Source of the DNA: Crotalaria pallida
Lineage: Eukaryota; Streptophyta; Magnoliopsida; Fabales; Fabaceae
Direction: 5' to 3'
DNA length: 64,000 nt
Assembly: GCA_037953625.1 (NCBI GenBank)
Contig: CM075655.1
Span: 17,502,001-17,566,000 of the forward strand
The notes beneath the pieces are model-generated. The model saw only the letters and a list, made by a program, of their open reading frames with translations. It searched no databases and was not told where the DNA came from. Shown here piece by piece: positions 36,901-48,556 of this stretch. Every line of letters begins with the position of its first letter. The stretch's first letter is position 1. The translations under genes and the position numbers were made by a program.

Positions 36901-39900
36901 TCTCTCCAACAAAGCTACACTAGCGAGGTCCCATAGACCATGCTCCACAGCCACACAAGCAAGGTCGCATAGACCACTTCACACAGCCACACAGCCACAC
37001 AGGTACACATTTAGCCATACATGCTTACTCTGAGTCTTTTTACACAGCAACTTGGTCTTCTCCAAGTCAAACCCAATTCATTCTCTCTTACTCCACCCTG
37101 CAGATCCTGTAAAAGTCTTCAAGGGTTATGAGCTCACACAGAGCATCGTACTTCTAGATCAAAATAAATTAATCTATAATGCTCATGGATGATTGATTGA
37201 ACTTGTGTGAAACTAAGCTCGGCTTCTACTTCTTCTGAATCTTCACCATATGAAAGTTGTAGTTGTAGAAGGGTGGTAGAACTGAAATCCTCTTTTATTT
37301 CTTCTTTTATGCATAATTCTTTCTTCTTCTTCTTCTTGATGAGTTCTATACACACCGATCATAGTGGGGCGACGTCACATATTTTTGGCTTCAATCTTGG
37401 ATATGATCGTTGCAGCACTTGCTTCGCATTCCATGCGCTTTGTCTTGCTGTACCCTCTCATGATTGTCCTTGGCAATGTCTCTGTTTGCTGTCACACGAG
37501 CTGGCAGTCCTTCTCTGCTTTTCTCCACTTTGTTCTACAGCTGGTGGCTTGAGTGGTGTATCTTGTACAAATTTGAATGTTGCATAAGAAAATATCTTCT
37601 TTGTTTGAACTCTTGGCATTGAGATATTTTCCGTCTTCTCTTGAGTGCACATGGACAGCTGGACCTTGATAGTTATTCTTATTTTTTTTTAGTGAAGTAC
37701 CACTTTGGTCCCTCATACACTTTAGTCCCTCAAAATGTGGAAATTCACTTTTAGTCCCTAAAGTTTGTTTTATGGGACGCTTAAGTCCCTCAAGATTTTT
37801 TTATGGGACACTTAAGTCCTCAATTGAGGTAGTTGGCGGAATGGACGGAGGGACTTAAGTGTCCCATAAAAAAATTTCAGGGACTAAAAGTGAATTTTTA
37901 CATTTTGAGGGACTAAAGCGTCCCATCTAGAAAACATGAGGGACCAAAGTGGTACTTCACTCTATTTTTTTTTGTCCAGTGGGTTTCTTTTCTTCTGAAG
38001 GAAGACAGTTAATTTCTGACAGATAGATGTCTTCAAATAGATAGCGAGTTAGATAGTGAGTCAGACAGATAGATTGCTTCAGATAGACTGATCTTTCTAT
38101 CTTGGCTTGGATTGCTTTGGTCTCGCATTACTTCATGCTTGCTTCATTGAGCTGACTCCTTTAGATTATGGTCCTTTGAGCTTGAAATAGACAGCTTGTT
38201 TCCTCGGTTACTTTCTTGTTGAGTAGGCTTTGACTAAGCAAATTGGTCACTCCTTTATATTCATCTTTCTTGTTGTCAGGCTTCCCTATTCACCTTTTCT
38301 TGGATGCCCTTTGTTCATGGAAGTTGATCCTTTGTCCATATGAGAAGTATGTTCTCATGTTCTTCCTTAAGACATTGATTTGATCTTGTATGTTCATCAA
38401 ATGCTTCTCCAATTGTCTATGGTTTGTTACTTGAGATGTCTTCATTTGATTTGTCTGTTTCTGCACACTCGTGTAACTCGTCAGAACAATTAACAACGTT
38501 CATCAATCACTTAGTCATTATTTGGCTTTCATCAAAACAAAGTCATGGTCGTTCTGGCACTAACAATGTTTGCTTTTATGATTGTATCAATGTAGAGTCA
38601 TAAGTTCCTACAAAATATTGAAGTTTTGTCAGAGACAGCCAAGCCCAGATAAACAGGAGGGTTGTGCTAAACAATGGACACTGAATGTAAAAGTTTGTTG
38701 AATCTTTGTGACCTGAACAGACTATGTGATTGTATTAATGATAAAAATTTGGTGTTGTATGCTCCAAGTATTCAACCCTACCTAGTGAGAGAAGATTTTT
38801 GTTGTTGTTGTTGTTGTTGTATGTATGCATCACAACATCTAATTGGTTAATCATTCGGTGGCTACATCTTGCTGGTTGTTGTAATGGCAGTGTCTCTTCC
38901 TTTCTGGTTGTGTTGGATTTAATTCGTTTCTACAATTTGTTAAGATAGGAAGAAGAGGATTGAAACGAGTGTTTTATGATTAACCCATTCTTTTCATCAT
39001 ATGATTTGTATTCAACCATTCATATTGGTTAACAATAATAATAAATGACTTTGTAGATTGCCTTTCTCAAGGCAAGAAGAGGATTTGTCCGAATAGCAAT
39101 GGAGAAGGGACGACCCCTAGTTCCAGTTTTCTGCTTTGGGCAGGTACTTGTTTCTTGTTAACCTCTCGTATTTTCATTTGGACATCTTGCAGATTGTGCT
39201 TCCTCCCGAAATCAGCTTCAGAAAACTGATCCACTTACTAAAGTCTATCCGTGTATTACTTCTCTGATAATGTTTGTGAATTATGTTTATTGATTTTCTT
39301 TGTTCAATCAAATTAACTATCATTTCCCTTTTGGTGCAATCTTGCTATATAGTCAAATGTCTATAAATGGTGGAAACCAAGTGGGAAGCTGTTTCTGAAG
39401 TTTGCTAGGGCTATCAAGTTTACCCCAATATGCTTCTGGGGAATTTTCGGGTTCGTGTTTCTTTATATATTAACTTCTCACCTGCCCCTAAACTCCTTAC
39501 TCCTGTTTTCAGTAGCCAAGGATTTTTCCATGATGAATAATGTTAACTACATTTTTTATTATGGAAATTGAGGCTGTTAAGTGGATTAAAATAATAAATT
39601 TTAAAATGTCAGTTACTTATAGAACTTCAAATAGAAACTTCAAATAGAAAATTGATATTATTAAGATTACACACAGTAATTACACACAAAAGTATAGCAA
39701 ATGCTGTCCCAGAGTTCTAAGAACTCATACAGAGAATAACTCTGTCCCAAATACACACAATATAGCAATGACTTCGTTGTCCCAGAGACTGTGTTTTCTA
39801 CAGAGAACATTTTCTGTCCTTAACCTCACAAATACACACTTAACAATTGTCTACTCTTACACAACACATTAAATATGAAAATACATAGAAACTCGCGCAT

Positions 39901-42900
39901 AAATACCACCAAAAATACCTTTACTGTCTTGCTTCTACAAGTCTGGCATATGGCAGATTACTATCTTAAACTCCTCTAACTGGAAAATAACTTCTGGATA
40001 GCTTCACATGTTCTTGTCCTCTAACTCCCCATGTTCTTTCCTTCTTAGCAACGTTATTGGAAACCATATATGCCCTTGTCGTGGCTGCACGTGCATCTTC
40101 ACCTTCCCCCTTGTCATGGTTCACATAAGAATAAAAGCAAGATCGGAGATCATGGAGCAGAGGTTGAAGTCAGTGATAATGGGACTTGATGCAAATCATG
40201 CAACAGAAGAATCAAGGAGAGAAGGCTCTGAGAAAAGGTGAAGAGCCTATCAAGCAATCTCAACCGAGATGGGAACCGAAGGAGTCCTTCTGGGGGCAGA
40301 AATGGTGAACGAACTGATCTGTTACCTATGATGGAATCAAGATCTTAGCAAGGTGGTGATAAAGGGTGAAAGATTAAGATTCCCTCATTTTTGGGTAAAG
40401 ATGTACATTAGTGGGTTAGTAGGGTAGGACTATACTTAGATCTGAAAAGGGTAACTGATCAAGAAAGGGTCCAAGCAGTTAAGGTGGCTATGGAGGGCCA
40501 AGCTCGATGGTGGTTTCAATGGTGGGAGTTATGTGCACAGAACCCATCTTGGGAAGATTTATGATTGGCGATAATTTAGAGATTCTGCCTTTGGAGACCC
40601 AGAACCTGAAGCATGCAGTATCAGAAGAACCACAACAAGAAATCTTGGAACCTGAGGCAACCCTTGTAGAAGAAACTCAAGGGGAACAACCAGTCTATGT
40701 TATGGACCAGGAACCAGAGGCGAAACTATGCACAGGATTGGAGAATGAGGTAAAGGTGGAATGTGAAGGCGCATGTGCAGCTGTGACAAGGGCGGAGATG
40801 GCATATGAACCAATGTTGGGGCTGAAACAAGCATTGGAAAAGGAGTCAGAACAACTGCATCAAGAAATTGTGGAACCAGTTGCAAAACAAGAAAAGATCT
40901 TGGAACCGGAGACAGAAACCAAGAAGGACCCGGAGACGGAAACCAATAGGGACACTGTCGCGATCCTTGAGGCCAAGAATATGGGAGAAGATTGAGGGGG
41001 AGGAGGAAAATAGTGATGCATCAGGGGGTCATCATATCCAAAATTCAGATCAGGTTGAGATGAAGATCAAAGAGGAGGAATTCCATAAAAGGCTCGTTAG
41101 TGTGGTTTGGACCCACTTCCATTCCAATAAGGTCTTAGTGGAGAATTCAAGATCAACTTCAAAGGTTTAGCCATTCAGATGACAGTGGAAGGCAGGGTTC
41201 AAATGCTGCAATTGGACACTGCTCCATTCCATTCTGTAGTTTCTAGTTACACTGAGGGCAGAAGATTCACTGTGATGACTGCATTTGCTCTCACATGTGC
41301 AATATACTGGAAATGGGACCTTGGGGGAAATTTTTCACTCTCTTGCTGATCACCTTGACAACAAGATGAATCTTTAGGAGGGGACTATGTTAGGAACAGA
41401 CCCAAGTGGGCCCTAGTGGGCCGGCTTCTATTAGTTAGGTTAATTTGTTAGTTAGTTGCGGGGGTAGGCTATAAATGAATCATTAAGGGGATGGTCAGAG
41501 GTATCAGTTGTATTAGAAAGGAAAGGAAGTTAAGGAGAGTTCTAGGTCTCTCGAATACCTAGAGAGTTTGTCTCGTTAGAGTGATTTCATATCATTAAAC
41601 ACGAATCTGGAGTTTTTACAGATTCCTCTTCCCGAGTTGCATCTTCGATTGACATTCCTTTCTTTGCACCTTCACTGCAACTGTCTCGACTCTTGATAAC
41701 CATCATACAATGAAATGGGTCTAGAGGCTCCTGTGGTGGAAGTTGTCTCAATATATGTAAGACACTGAACTTAGCCAACATTTTCACTTCAGAGGACATA
41801 CCTATCAGCAGAATATTCTGCTCAGAATATCTGGATGGATTGCTGCAGCATATCCAAATATTCTCAGCTGAAAATCAGGGAATGAAATCATATCAGTTCC
41901 AAATATTCTAAGCTGAATACCAGGGACTGATATCATATCGGTCATAATACTCATAATTGTATTCCTTATTTAGCTTAGCAGCAATTTTTGAACAGTTATT
42001 ATTTAGCATAACAGGAATCTCGTAAAGAGCTGAAAATCAACAGTAATGATACATATTCATCTATTTGATGATAGAACTCTCTTGGTCATTTTGACAATAC
42101 CAAACAAAGTTCATCTTTCCAAAAGCTTCACCAATGGTGGCAGGTTCACCACCACGATCGATGCGCTCTCCTTCCACCCATTCATTGCAGTACCATAGAG
42201 AGGAATTCTCTTCTCCATCTTTATCTCTTCATCACTACCCAAAGGATGATTGTTGTAGCCCAAACTCAACTTACGGTTCTCCTACTGTTTATCCCTCAAC
42301 TTTTGTGAACTTCCTCTTTAGACTCAATATTTTCAATTTGCTTTTGTAACTTCTTCATAGTATCCTTTATCTCCTCCACAAACCCATACAACAGATTCAT
42401 ATCTTTCCTTATCTCCAATATTCAGGTTCTTCACCTTCTTTGGTTAGTGAAAGTCTGGAAGGACATCTCTGTATTCTGGTTTAAATTGCCAAAATAGTGC
42501 GAAACTGAAATTCCAACCAAGTCGCACCAAAGTTCTGGGAATTCCACCACCCAAAAAATGGCAAACCAATTCGAAAGTCAAACTTATTTGTAACTGACAC
42601 AATTGATACATAATATCAAAGGTCAGTTTAGTTTGGTTCAGCTTAACGTATTTGCTAAGAAATGTGATTGGAAAAGGTGGGACTCAATCGATGCATGGCA
42701 GAATTCATGTCTCTCCCAATCTGCTTTTACCAAATAATAACTCAAGCTTCCTCGATAGAAAATTTTCATTTAACATAGAAGATTTTTATTTAGCGTTGCA
42801 TAATTGATTTAAGGAGAGTAGCAAATAGTTTATTGCAAAAGTACTAAGCATGAACTAGTTAGCACAGAAGTGGTTGTTCTCTAAAACTAATTTTTAACAC

Positions 42901-43315
42901 TGATCATCTGTTCTCCTTTATAGATCTCCGATACCATTCAAACATCCAATGCATGTGGTGGTGGGTAGACCAATTGAGCTCGACAAAAATCCACAACCAA
43001 CAATTGAGGAGGTATATATACTTCCATAAAGCTTGTACATCAAATAGCACTATAAGTGCCCAATAATTTCTAACTTCTCCCATATGTTAAATTGCTTGCT
43101 TCTTCTTTCTGTACTTTTATGTACTTGCCTGTTTTGTATACTTGTGTATTTACAGATTTGAGCTACGGCTGGCTAACATTTTGATCTCTTCTATTATTTT
43201 TACCTGGTTGTAGATTGCCAAAGTTCATGGTCGGTTTGTTGAAGCACTTCAAGATCTTTTCGAACGGCACAAGGCTCAAGCTGGATATCCAAATTCTGAG
43301 TTGAGAATTGTTTGA
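33985..43315 (+). CDS. DGAT2: Diacylglycerol O-acyltransferase 2, nine exons
   Basis: It catalyses the last step of triacylglycerol synthesis in the ER membrane (acyl-CoA plus diacylglycerol). Exons: 33985-34169, 34455-34529, 34787-34872, 35882-35988, 36075-36230, 39057-39143, 39353-39450, 42924-43011, 43214-43315; all junctions are GT-AG, total 984 nt, 327 residues plus stop. Residues 30-75 are strongly hydrophobic (one or two membrane spans). Family motifs are YICKHVCGYFP near 88-98, EPHS at 120-123 (the plant form of animal HPHG), PGGVQE at 189-194, RRGFVRIA at 210-217 and VPVFCFG at 225-231. Length is close to Arabidopsis DGAT2 (314). No stop or frameshift is seen, so it looks functional. 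Introns 5 (2.8 kb) and 7 (3.5 kb) are swollen by transposons. Confidence 0.95.
34218..34374. mobile_element. Stowaway-type MITE in DGAT2 intron 1
   Basis: CTACTTCCGTCCCTGATTAT and AGAGGGACGGAGGGAG form the terminal repeats, flanked by TA on each side. It makes up over half of intron 1. Confidence 0.8.
36425..38565 (-). mobile_element. Copia-type LTR in DGAT2 intron 5
   Basis: The left part has the SIRE1-like LTR phrases GGCGGCTCAAGAAGGGGTTG and TTATCTTGGTTCAC...ACATCCAGTCCCCAG. The right part ends TTCTGGCACTAACA, on the minus strand a TGTTAGTGCC start followed by TTTGTTTTGATGAAAG, typical of these LTRs. No internal coding region, so probably a solo LTR. The flanking pentamers (AGCAG and ATGTT) do not match, so the exact ends are uncertain. 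It carries a GATA microsatellite near 36598-36625 and a MITE at 37691. Confidence 0.6.
37691..37962. mobile_element. Mutator-like MITE with 11-bp duplication
   Basis: Begins AGTGAAGTACCACTTTGGTC and ends GACCAAAGTGGTACTTCACT plus one base, perfect inverted ends. The inverted repeat continues through GGGACTTAAGTGTCCCATAA over most of its length. It is flanked by TA followed by nine T on both sides (37680-37690 and 37963-37973). Confidence 0.85.
40140..41387 (+). pseudogene. Gypsy gag remnant with acidic ORF in DGAT2 intron 7
   Basis: VQAVKVAMEGQARWWFQWWE (about 40466-40525) is the conserved core of a plant Gypsy gag, and LKSVIMGLDAN upstream fits its N-terminus. An open frame at 40507-40995 encodes 162 residues rich in Glu and Pro (ILEPEATLVEETQGE, EPETETKKDPETETN). 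It has no catalytic motif and probably represents the linker of a deleted polyprotein. YWKWDLGGNF near 41310 resembles a pol end. The sequence is in the same orientation as DGAT2. Confidence 0.6.
41388..41620 (+). mobile_element. Short Gypsy LTR in DGAT2 intron 7
   Basis: TGTTAGGAACAG begins right after the purine stretch AGGAGGGGACTA, as expected for a 3' LTR. A TATA box (TATAAAT, 41470-41476) follows 80 bp later. The end is placed at TTTTTACA, 41620, from its TG...CA form only. The partner LTR was not found. Confidence 0.45.
41621..42923. other. Rest of DGAT2 intron 7, nothing recognised
   Basis: It contains the duplicated phrases ATATTCTCAGCTGAAAATCAGGGA and ATATTCTAAGCTGAATACCAGGGA in close succession near 41857-41930 and short open frames without family signals. 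It may be decayed transposon sequence. Confidence 0.35.
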
Positions 43316-45232
43316 TAAGGCCTTTGATTGAAACCTCTATTCTCATTGAAATATTACGGTGAAGGTTAGCGCTTATTACACTCGACACTCTTGTTTGAAA
43401 AAATTGCATCCACATCCTTCACTTTATGGATTCTTCTTGTACTTTGACTCCCTTCATTACTGATAAATTGAATCTACATCCCATGATCTATGTATGGCTC
43501 TTTCACTATTTATCCTTGTAAATGATATATATATAGTAAGGGAGGCGGATATAATTTCCAAATATAGAGTGCCAAGTGTAGTAAGTGTTAACCTTTGGGG
43601 ATGTCAGTGTAATTATCCTATTCTCATTGGTTTATAACCTTGTATATATATTTTTATTTTGGAGAGGGGGTTGCCGTTGTGTGGTGTATCTATTTATTTA
43701 AGTAAAGAATTACTTAAAATATGATATTGTTAAGGCTATAGTGTTATACTTGCATAAAGTTATGTTATTTTAACTATTTTCTTTGTTCTCATGTCATATT
43801 ATTTTAGAAACTCAGTACTTATTTATATTTTTTTCTTTTCAACTAAGCTTTTATTTTTTACATTTTTTTTATCACCAATTTTTTCATCTCTCGTTATAGC
43901 CTGCACATATTTATTATTATCCTCTTTTCAATGATTTAATGGGAGAATTTTATTCAAAATATCAATATTTTGCATCATTAAATTATTCTTTAATTTATGT
44001 GCACAATCTTAAGAAAAAAGCCAAGTAATTGTCATGAAAGTGTTTTCGTGACACGGCACAAGAATGAAGCAAAGACAAAAGTTTGTTGAGTTTATAGCCC
44101 AACTTTATTTTCTCTCTCCTGCCAATGACACACTTGAATGGCTGTGAAACACGAATTCGTTGTGTAAAGCATTACTCTAATCTTAAACTACGCCAGTGTC
44201 CACAGGAAGAGAGCATATATAATTAAACAAAAATAGGGCAAACAAGTTTCACCTTTTGTGCACGAGGAGGACCTTTTGTGCAAGAGATGCAACTTAAAGG
44301 AAACTACGTAAAACCATTCATCTTAATTTTCATAGATATTCGTTAAGGAATTGTTTGCTCTATATTGTGTTGGTTGCCAATTGGCATACTTCTTTGTCTG
44401 GTTTTAAATTCCTAATTCATTTGTGAGGACTCTTAAGTCTTAAATCCTCATAAGTTGAGCAGAATGAGTAACTGGGTCGTGATTACTTTCCTTCTCTTTT
44501 TCTTCCCACCTTCTGTGGTGCGACCAGACTTGGAATTCGGAAAAAATATCTGCCAAAGTACGAAAAGTAGCTAGAACTTAGCATTGCCAAAGCACAAACT
44601 GAAGAAGAATGCTCTTGAGGCTATTGACACTCAATCAAACTTATGGATTTACGGGGAGAATCATAAGATGGACTTATGTGGAATCAATAAGATGAATAAT
44701 TTGATAAAGTGGGTTAAAAATTGTTAGTGCATAGGATGAGATTAGTGGGATTGAAAATGAAGGTGAATTAGAGGTTAAAGATATTTGCAGGAAGAAATGA
44801 AGTTTGGACGAAAAAAATGGTGTTTCCCCGGAAAATATTGGATGTTTGCTAGAGAAGATGACCGTAGACGGAAAAATTAACCGAAGGACCAACTGAGTTA
44901 AGGGAAGTAAACTTAAGGAACCATTTTCCAAAAAAAAAAAAAAAAAAACTTAAGGGATCAATTTAGAACAAATAAATAACTTAAGCGACCAAACAAGTAG
45001 TTTTGCCTTTTTTTTTCAAGGTTTGACTTCCTAAAATTACTTTTGGATTTGTCATATACCTTTACCACATCCCTACAACCAAAAAGAACCCAAATCCGAC
45101 AGGACAAAAAATAAGACAAAAGCAAGAACCCAAATAATAATAATAATAAAAAAAGAAATAATGCGTCAGAGCAACAACAAAAATATGGAAATAAGGTCAC
45201 AGTGCAACAACACCGCAATTGATGTTGTGCTT
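43316..45232. other. DGAT2 3' flank and intergenic sequence
   Basis: The 3' UTR should lie in the first few hundred bases, but no clear polyadenylation signal was singled out. The remainder is AT-rich with short frames only, and a long A-run at 44931-44948. No gene supported. Confidence 0.4.
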
Positions 45233-45248
45233 AAAATAGTAGAGCTTC

Positions 45249-45767
45249 GCTTAACATTGATGGTGCTGCTAGACAAGGAGGTTCTGCTGGCTGTGGAGGT
45301 TTAATTAGGGGTACTGATGGTGAGTGGTTGGGTGGCTTTGCCAAGTTTTTGGGTGTTGGTACAGCTATTACTGCGGAACTATGGGGAGCTTTTGAAGGGT
45401 TGAAGCTTGCTAGATCCAAAGGCTTTCAACGTGTTATTCTACAACTAGATTCCAAAGCTGCGGTTCATATTATCACAAAGGGCTTTTCAAAAAATTTGGT
45501 TTTCTCTAATCTTGTGCAACAAATTCAATTATTACTTTAAGAAGATTGGGAGGTCAAAATTCAACATGTCTATAGAGAGGCGAATTCCTGCGTTGACATT
45601 CTCGCTAACACTGGCTGTGATATTCAGATTCCTTATATGCTCTTTGATGCCCAACCGGATGCGGTGTCCCTAGCTATTGTTTATGATGCTTTTGGAGTTT
45701 CTACTCCCCGTTTAGTAACTGTTTAATTCTGTGTTTGGGTGTTTTGCCCCCTTGATTACCCAAAAAA
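45249..45767 (+). mobile_element. 5'-truncated LINE, RNase H end
   Basis: The translation LNIDGAARQGGSAGCGGLIR, then ITAELWGAFEGLKLARSKG, VILQLDSKAAVHII and YREANSCVDILANTG is the RNase H-like (RVT_3) domain at the end of plant L1-type LINEs, with Asp-Glu-Asp visible. A TAA at 45538-45540 breaks it. It ends CCTTGATTACCC and a poly-A run. The 16-bp duplication AAAATAGTAGAGCTTC flanks it (45233-45248 and 45768-45783). Length about 520 bp, so most of the LINE was lost at insertion. Confidence 0.9.
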
Positions 45768-45783
45768 AAAATAGTAGAGCTTC

Positions 45784-46232
45784 CGTCAAACATGTGTGAC
45801 CTTGGAATGCTCATCTTCATAACCATAAACCTTAAATAGAACCTCAACTATTAGTATAACTAAACTATTTTCCCCATAATAACTGCACAAGACAAACAAA
45901 ATACTCATGATTGTTTTTTAAATTCGACCAAACAAAAAAAAAAGCAAATAAATAAAGAGAAGAAAACACAAACAGAGAAATAAGGAATAAAAACTTGGTG
46001 TGCATCCAAATTTGAATTGCAAATTATGGCAAAAATACCTAAATCAAAATCTTAAATAAGACAAGAAACCCTGAATCAGAATCAACTTTATCACTTATAC
46101 CTCTTATTAAACCCTAAGCTGCCATCATGCTCGCCACCTTGATCAACCACCACCCTTCTCCATCTGTGAGTCACCATCCATCGTAGATGAGCAAGAGAAA
46201 GAAAGCCACCATAGATGAGCTAGCAGATGGGT
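45784..46232. other. Intergenic, nothing recognised
   Basis: A-rich sequence with no supported ORF. A short direct repeat, CCATAGATGAGC or near, occurs at about 46180-46220. Confidence 0.35.
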
Positions 46233-47578
46233 TGTAACACCCCTTTATATTCCCTTTAAATGTCCTAATTGATTTCTTGACTTGTTAGTGAAAAGTGAAA
46301 TTTGTAAAACTATTTATCAATACTTAATGCCTATACAAACATAATACTATTTAATTCATTAATATTAAAACAATTCACACATTACACTTTTCAAAATACA
46401 GGATTCTAAGCCTAATATTCACTTTCCATATATAATTCCAAAACATACATATCTCCTCATATGTTACTACTACTAAATAGCCCAGAGCCCATGGTTGCAT
46501 TATCAAAATAACTTAATCCAAGTTGGATTAAGCTCATACTCCACTGTTAGCGGGAGTATGATTCTCCTCAACATTGGGGAATGCAAATACACTTCCACTA
46601 TCTAAAAATGGTAAACAAGGGAGTGAGTCTCTTTCATCAAAGAATAAAAATTAGGATATAAAATATACCATCAATCATAACAAGGATAACAATTACAAGT
46701 ATAAACAATCACCAATCAATTATATGTATATGATGCATGCTTCAACTCAATATGTGCATATGAATGCATGCTCGTTTCTCAGGACAATCCTATCACCAGA
46801 TCGCTTTTTCCATTCGAATCCATTCTCTGGATTCTATCCTTTTTAATTCTCAATATGGATTTGTTCTCATTGGATCCCATCATTGGATTTCTCATTTCAT
46901 TCTTTTCCCAATCCAGATTCTCATTCCATTTTCAATCCATATCCTCACATCGCCCTCCACTTCTGGGAAAGGCCAAATCGGGAGTAAGCGTCTCGTCCTT
47001 GACCTCTCTTGGGTCCAAGTACAAGTTGGGGTGCGAACCCAAGTTGGCTATAGCACCCCAAGTTGGCTATAGCCGAGACCACCCTCAATTGGTCATGAAG
47101 TGCCCAGGTTATCGATAGAATTGACATGGTTACCGAAGAACCGATCCCCGACACGGGTAGCTAATCCGACCCTATGGTGGATTAATATTCTACCCACAAT
47201 CAATTCTCGCCGTTGTTTCATTAGAACAACCTAGTAACCATATCACTCTTGATTTTCGGTTCCCTGTCACGTCATGTCTTTCCCATACACTCAAAGTGAG
47301 TAAGAAAGTCATTATGAAGTGCTGTTGAATTTGGAGCAGCATTCCAAAGTCCTCACTTTGCTGCATTCGTTTGGTAAGCTCTATGCACCAAATACTCTCA
47401 AATTTGATTCTAATTCTTGTCCTCATGGCAAAGTTTTGATTCTGATTTATTTCATAAATTTTCGTCGAGAAACTATGTCGGAGTCTGAGTTCAAAGTTGT
47501 CCAATAGTTGTTCTTGTTTTTCCTAATAAAAATAGTATTTTCAATGTAGTCACTTTGCACTAGCTGCATGATCAGCCT
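46233..47578 (-). mobile_element. LTR fragment related to LTR C
   Basis: The plus strand begins TGTAACACCCC. Phrases such as CCGATCCCCGACACGGGTAG and TTCTCGCCGTTGTTTCATTA parallel LTR C near 10145-10250. Similarity fades after about 47300, and 47300-47578 is unrecognised. It abuts another LTR at 47579. Confidence 0.5.
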
Positions 47579-48556
47579 TATAACATCTCAACTTCTAATT
47601 CCCAGCTTAATTGGAATATACCTAAGTATGATTAATGAAAAATTAATAGCAAATCATGTATAGGAGTTAAGAGGAATACTTTAGAGTTAGAATCCAACAA
47701 TATATGAAAATTAGGTGATGTAATCGATTACCTTGGGGAGATAATCGATTACAATCATTCTATGAAAAACCCTAAGTTTGAATTAAAGGAAGTAATCGAT
47801 TACCTTGGGGGAGATAATCAATTACTGACATTCTGTGAGGAACAAAATAGTTAGGAATTTAAGGATGTAATCGATTACCAGGTAGGGTAATCGATTACCA
47901 TTCGTGTAACCTAGAAAAAAATAATGACTTGGATGCCACTTAAGTAAAGCTTCTCCAAGAAGCCAAGGCCTAGCCACCACCCATCATAAGCTTCATGAGG
48001 AAGCCATGCAACCACCACCACATGTTCATTTCCATGCACCAAACACTCTTCTCATAAATTAACACAACAACACAACAATCAAACACTCATTTCTTCTCCT
48101 TCATGAACTCTCTCGAGCTAAGAGAACTCAAGGGCATAGCACACACTCATCATCAATATCATCATCCTACCATCACCATTAAACCCTAAATCAAGAGCTA
48201 AGGAGAACAAGAACATCATCACCCACACCAAACCAACCACACGACATCATCATCACCTCCACCATCTCTCTCTTGACTTCCTTTGCTTCATAATCATGGA
48301 TAATCACACATACACATGCCTTCCTCCCAAGACCAAGTGAAGACAAGCTCTCCTCCTCTATCACAATCTCCTCTAGACAAAGTTCCTACTCACCTCATAG
48401 TTGCTTTGCTAAGATTCCAAAGGAGATTCAAGGGCTTTGAGACTAGAGGATTCTAGGGCAAAGAAGGAAAGGCTAAAGTTCTAAGGGTTCTTACTCTCTC
48501 TTCACACTTAAGGTAAGGAGTGGGTATTACCCTTATTTAGGGGATAAGTTCTAAGG
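47579..48556 (+). mobile_element. Gypsy-like LTR fragment with palindromes (LTR B family)
   Basis: Starts TATAACATCT, a mutated TGTAACATC. It carries the TAATCGATTA array at 47719-47898 and, near 48510, the phrase GGTAAGGAGTGGGTATTACC, shared with LTR B on the other strand near 9040. It is cut at about 48556 by truncated element E. Confidence 0.6.
47719..47898. repeat. Palindrome array (TAATCGATTA), three units
   Basis: Centres at 47725, 47746, 47797, 47819, 47872 and 47892, giving steps of 21, 51, 22, 53 and 20. Linkers contain TTCTATGAAAAACCCTAAG and TTCTGTGAGGAACAAAATAG. Confidence 0.9.

Noticed and set aside
37207..37587. 126-residue open frame in DGAT2 intron 5
   Set aside because: Lies inside a Copia-type LTR, is low in complexity (Ser and Phe runs) and overlaps other frames on both strands.
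40507..40995. 162-residue acidic frame as a host gene
   Set aside because: It overlaps a Gypsy gag core (WWFQWWE) and is followed by a purine tract and LTR, so it is retroelement debris.
45231..45419. Minus-strand proline-rich frame
   Set aside because: Shadow of the LINE RNase H domain on the plus strand.
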